Shown: one piece after another, positions 60,877 to 64,000 of the stretch
How the letters are laid out: each line of letters opens with the position of its first letter
How positions within the stretch are numbered: position 1 is the first letter of the stretch
Translations under genes and position numbers: made by a program
NCBI GenBank assembly: GCA_025201345.1
Contig: JAIXMG010000028.1
Location: forward strand, 250,001 to 314,000
Length of the DNA stretch: 64,000 nt
Source of the DNA: Thamnidium elegans
Taxonomy: Eukaryota; Mucoromycota; Mucoromycetes; Mucorales; Mucoraceae
Direction of reading: 5' to 3'
Notes under the pieces: generated by a model
The model's input: only the letters and a program-made list of their open reading frames with translations
Told to the model about the DNA's origin: nothing
The model's database searches: none

Positions 60877-62429
60877 AAATTATATATATTAAAATAAAAA
60901 CTATTTCTACATCAAAAGTAATTATGACACAATAATAAAATACAAGATCTAATAACGGAACATAACATTACACTGTAATTGTTGCAGTAAAGGTTTTTTA
61001 AAAAAATAAAGAGAAAGGATGAAAGTGAAAGGAAAAGAAAAGGCATTCATATACGTATACATTTTTAAAGCTATCTTTATCTCCTTCACCTACCTACCTA
61101 CCTACCTACCTACCTACCTACATTTACTAGATTCCCTGCCTTTAACATGACAGGGATAACGGGAATAAATAAACAAAAAAAATTTTTTTCTATATTCGAG
61201 TGATTTACTTTGATTATATATAAAAAAAAAGGAGTTTAATTAGCGTAGGTGAACAGGTATGTCCAAATCTCACTTCGAGCGAAGCTCAAGGAGTGCCTAG
61301 TTTATAGCTCATATATAATTTAGTACCAAAATCTAGAAAAGCTAACTATTGTATATTTATTAAAAATGATAACATCACCCAGTATAATTCAAAATATTAC
61401 ATATGAATGGTCCTTAACCGAAAAAAATCTTTTTAAAATTGTCAAAGCATATTTTGGTGAGATGAATTTCTCTAAATGATTGGTTAGGTAAAGAAGGCTT
61501 GGGGTTCTACGAAGAGAAAGATGATAGATGAAGAGAGAATAAGGGGAAGAACTATAAACGTAGTGAGACAATAATTAAAAGGTAAGCTAAATCTATGTGC
61601 GGACGAAGCTTACATATATACTCAAATAAATAAAGAAAGAATAATAGTGATATTTCAAGATATCTCAAATATCAAGGAGTTTAATATAATTAGAGTTAGT
61701 TTTCTAAAATTATTTTTGATAGTGTGTGTATGATACTTATTTTTTTTTTTTTTGCAAGATTTTTAAAAAAAATAAAGATCACAAAACCAAATCAAGTGTT
61801 AAACACATGATAGTATGGGAAAAAAATCAGCGAACAAACGTATAGTATAATTTTGTAGCCTTTCAAAAATTAGGTTTGTGTAACAACCGTTTGTAGCTGC
61901 TGTAGTAAACGGACTATTTAAACAGAATATCTTGTGACCAAATAATGCTTTATTAGTATTCTATAGGAAGCGGAATCTATAAGCCCATCTCTACCGAAAA
62001 AAGAGATTATCAGTGCCACTCTTTCACCAAAAAAAAAACACAAGTTTAAATAAGTATTTATTAACTAGTAATTATGATCTTTATTACAGAAAATTCAGAA
62101 TAAGACACTGTAATATTATCTATTTCACTATTAGATGGATTAATTACATAATCATACGCAAGCCTCTTACGCATAAAAATTAAAGATTGGCTTGAGACAC
62201 TTTCGTTGAACGCTAGTCGCGCGATTAGAGTTTTAATTTAGAATAAAGTCTGGGTACAGTAAATCATCACACAAAGTATATACATATATATCTTGCGTAC
62301 AACAGTAACCTTTGGATACATAAATACTCTACTATTTAAAAGTCTGTTTTTTTTTTCCTCTTTCTCTTAAACTTAATCCCTCTCCCTTCCATCCCAATTT
62401 ACTTGATCTATTAAACATATTAACCAAAG
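60877..62429. other. spacer between the Kelch paralogues
   Basis: 1.5 kb, AT-rich, with a (CTAC)n microsatellite near its start and no supported gene. A 60-codon minus-strand ORF at 61389-61571 has no family signs. Immediately upstream of copy 2 the DNA is pyrimidine-rich (62340-62400). Confidence 0.45.
61089..61131. repeat. (CTAC)n microsatellite
   Basis: About ten tandem CTAC (ACCT) units between the two Kelch paralogues. Confidence 0.9.
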
Positions 62430-64000
62430 ATGATTAAACTTGCATCCCTAATAGGTATATTTTTTCTTTTCTGGACATTTTTAGGAGTGGCCGAAGCAAA
62501 GTATCCGGTTATAGTGAACAATACAGCCATCAAATTCAGTCCTAGATTACATGGACGCTCTACAGTTGTATACGAAAACAGAATGTACGTGTATGGTGGT
62601 CGAGGTGCCGACGCATCGCCTCTCACAAATAACTTGTACGTATATGATTTTGACACTGACTCTAATGCAGCCGTACTCTCTTTGGTAAATCAAACAAACT
62701 CTGGACCTGTTTGCTTTTTCTGCGGAGCTGTCATGATTGATGATACACGTATGCTGATACTTACAAAAGAAATCGCAGGTTTATCTATGGTAAACGCAAC
62801 AAATGATACAATTGTACAACCTTTTATATTTGATTTCAAAACGTCCTCTTGGTCTATTGATAATAGAACTCCAATCTTTGATGAATCTTTAAAGCACGTT
62901 TTCCAAATAAGACATCAGCATGCTACTGTCTTGGGAGATGATGGGTTGATATATACTATTGGCGGTGTTGATTATTTTCGTTTTGGTTTGGTCGCTAAAA
63001 CTTCTTGGTACTATAATCCATCGGATAATTCTTACGGTATCATAGCTGATTTTAACCAAACATCGTATACCGCTGTGGGTCACAACGCTTTTAGATTATC
63101 GTACGTATACATATATATTATATTATTTACATCTTTTTATATTAATTTTTTTTTAAAAAAATAGAGGTACAACAATAGGGTCAACGCTAGGAAGGAGTAA
63201 TATGTCTATCGGTTATAGCTACCACAGTCCATTCGAGATGAAAATTTTGGATACAGTCAGTAAATCGTGGGTATCTCCTCAACTGATAAAAGATAATAAA
63301 AGCGGGATGGTTCCTAGAGACGCTGGTTCATCTGTGACATTTCATGGCGGAAAATATGTCTGTATTTATGGTGGAAAAAAAGATTCCGGGACCATATATT
63401 CAGATGGTTATGTCATAAATCTAGAGACAATGACAAGCAGTTTACTTGAAATCCCCACAAATAATTACTTCGTAACCCCAAGATATCATGCTCATTTGTC
63501 CGTTATTTCGGAAAGATATCTTGTGTTTGCCTTTGGCCTTTATAAGTTTATTGGCCCTTTAGAAATATCAAGTATTGAATTATTACAGTTACCAACAACT
63601 GAAGAGATACAGAACAGTAACTTAGAAGCAGGAGAGAGTTTCCCGAATCTTACTTGGGTTGTTCCTACGTCTTCTAATGTAGATCCGGAGGCCAAGACTA
63701 CAAGTCGTCTTTCAGGGCCTATCATTCTCTCGATTATATTTGCCGTTCCTGTGACCATGCTTATAACATTTGTAGCTATAGCTATATTGAATAGAAGAAA
63801 AATCACTGGAAAAATACAATCTAAAAGTAACAGGATCTATATGGCCGGTATATTTAAATGGGCATGGCCTCAAAGGTGATAATCTTACTGATACATATGC
63901 AAGCCATTTTTTAATTTACTAATTTATAATACCAATAGACTTGGCGAAACATCTTCTGTGCAACTTTTTAACTTTTTAACTAGGGTTATATTATTTGCAA
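62430..64000 (+). CDS. Kelch-propeller membrane protein, copy 2 (continues past the window)
   Basis: Exons 62430-63100, 63165-63875 and 63939-64000 (open at the window end). It is a tandem paralogue of the gene at 57891, with the same exon phases and intron positions. The signal peptide (LIGIFFLFWTFLGVAEAKYP) and blades align residue by residue: RLHGRSTVVYENRMYVYGGR, VCFFCGAVMIDD, LGDDGLIYTIGGVDYF, VTFHGGKYVCIYGGKKD. The first membrane helix (IILSIIFAVPVTMLITFVAI) and the following loop RIYMAGIFKWAWPQR|LGETSSVQLFNF continue into the start of the second helix. Blade 5 and the linker before the helix diverge most. The intron between exons 1 and 2 ends in a T(n)A(n)TAG acceptor. Function is unknown, as for copy 1. 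Confidence 0.78.

Overview
This window looks like nuclear DNA of an early-diverging fungus, most likely a Mucorales-type Mucoromycota (inference). It is strongly AT-rich, with long poly-A/poly-T runs. Most genes carry several short introns (about 50-110 nt; the first RPS6 intron is 272 nt) with GTAAG/GTA donors and TAG/AAG acceptors. The gene content fits: a membrane ADAM protease, a SETD9-like SET protein, a Whi2-like BTB protein, Ugo1, Mrs3/4 and Cdc42. No tRNA, rRNA or CRISPR array was recognised. All exon boundaries were worked out by hand from splice consensus, reading phase and family similarity.

Layout. 0-8.7 kb: a partial ELL-like elongation factor (-), cytochrome b5 (+), an Ase1/PRC1 microtubule bundler (-), a RhoGAP (+) and ribosomal protein S6 (+). 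8.7-11.2 kb is a transposon graveyard: a broken CACTA/TNP2-like transposase, then a broken Fanzor/TnpB-like ORF. 11.2-15.3 kb: a Whi2-like BTB protein and a Polo-like kinase with an altered phosphopeptide pincer. After 4 kb of gene-free DNA come two tandem amino-acid permease paralogues (19.3-25.0 kb), which share an upstream motif, and an acyltransferase of the alcohol acetyltransferase/condensation superfamily. 27.4-28.2 kb: Cdc42. 30.3-33.0 kb: an SR splicing factor and the SETD9-like protein. 34.8-35.9 kb: mitoferrin (-). 39.1-41.1 kb: remnants of a SWIM-finger (Mutator-like) and a Tc1/mariner transposase. 41.6-44.8 kb: the ADAM protease (-). 45.8-52.7 kb is compact: beta-adaptin (-), a TatD/Scn1-like hydrolase, a Tra2-like RNA-binding protein and Ugo1. 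54.1-54.9 kb: a Ser/Thr-rich cell-surface protein. 57.9 kb to the end: two tandem paralogues of a large membrane protein with an N-terminal Kelch propeller, three membrane spans and a second unrecognised ectodomain. The second copy runs off the window.

Most genes are independent housekeeping loci, not an operon-like system. Three themes recur: cell division and polarity (Ase1, Polo kinase, Cdc42, RhoGAP), mRNA metabolism (ELL, SR protein, Tra2-like), and mitochondria (mitoferrin, Ugo1). The least explained items are the Kelch/multi-membrane paralogues, the Fanzor relic, the Polo kinase pincer change and the T(n)A(n) tracts found in many introns.
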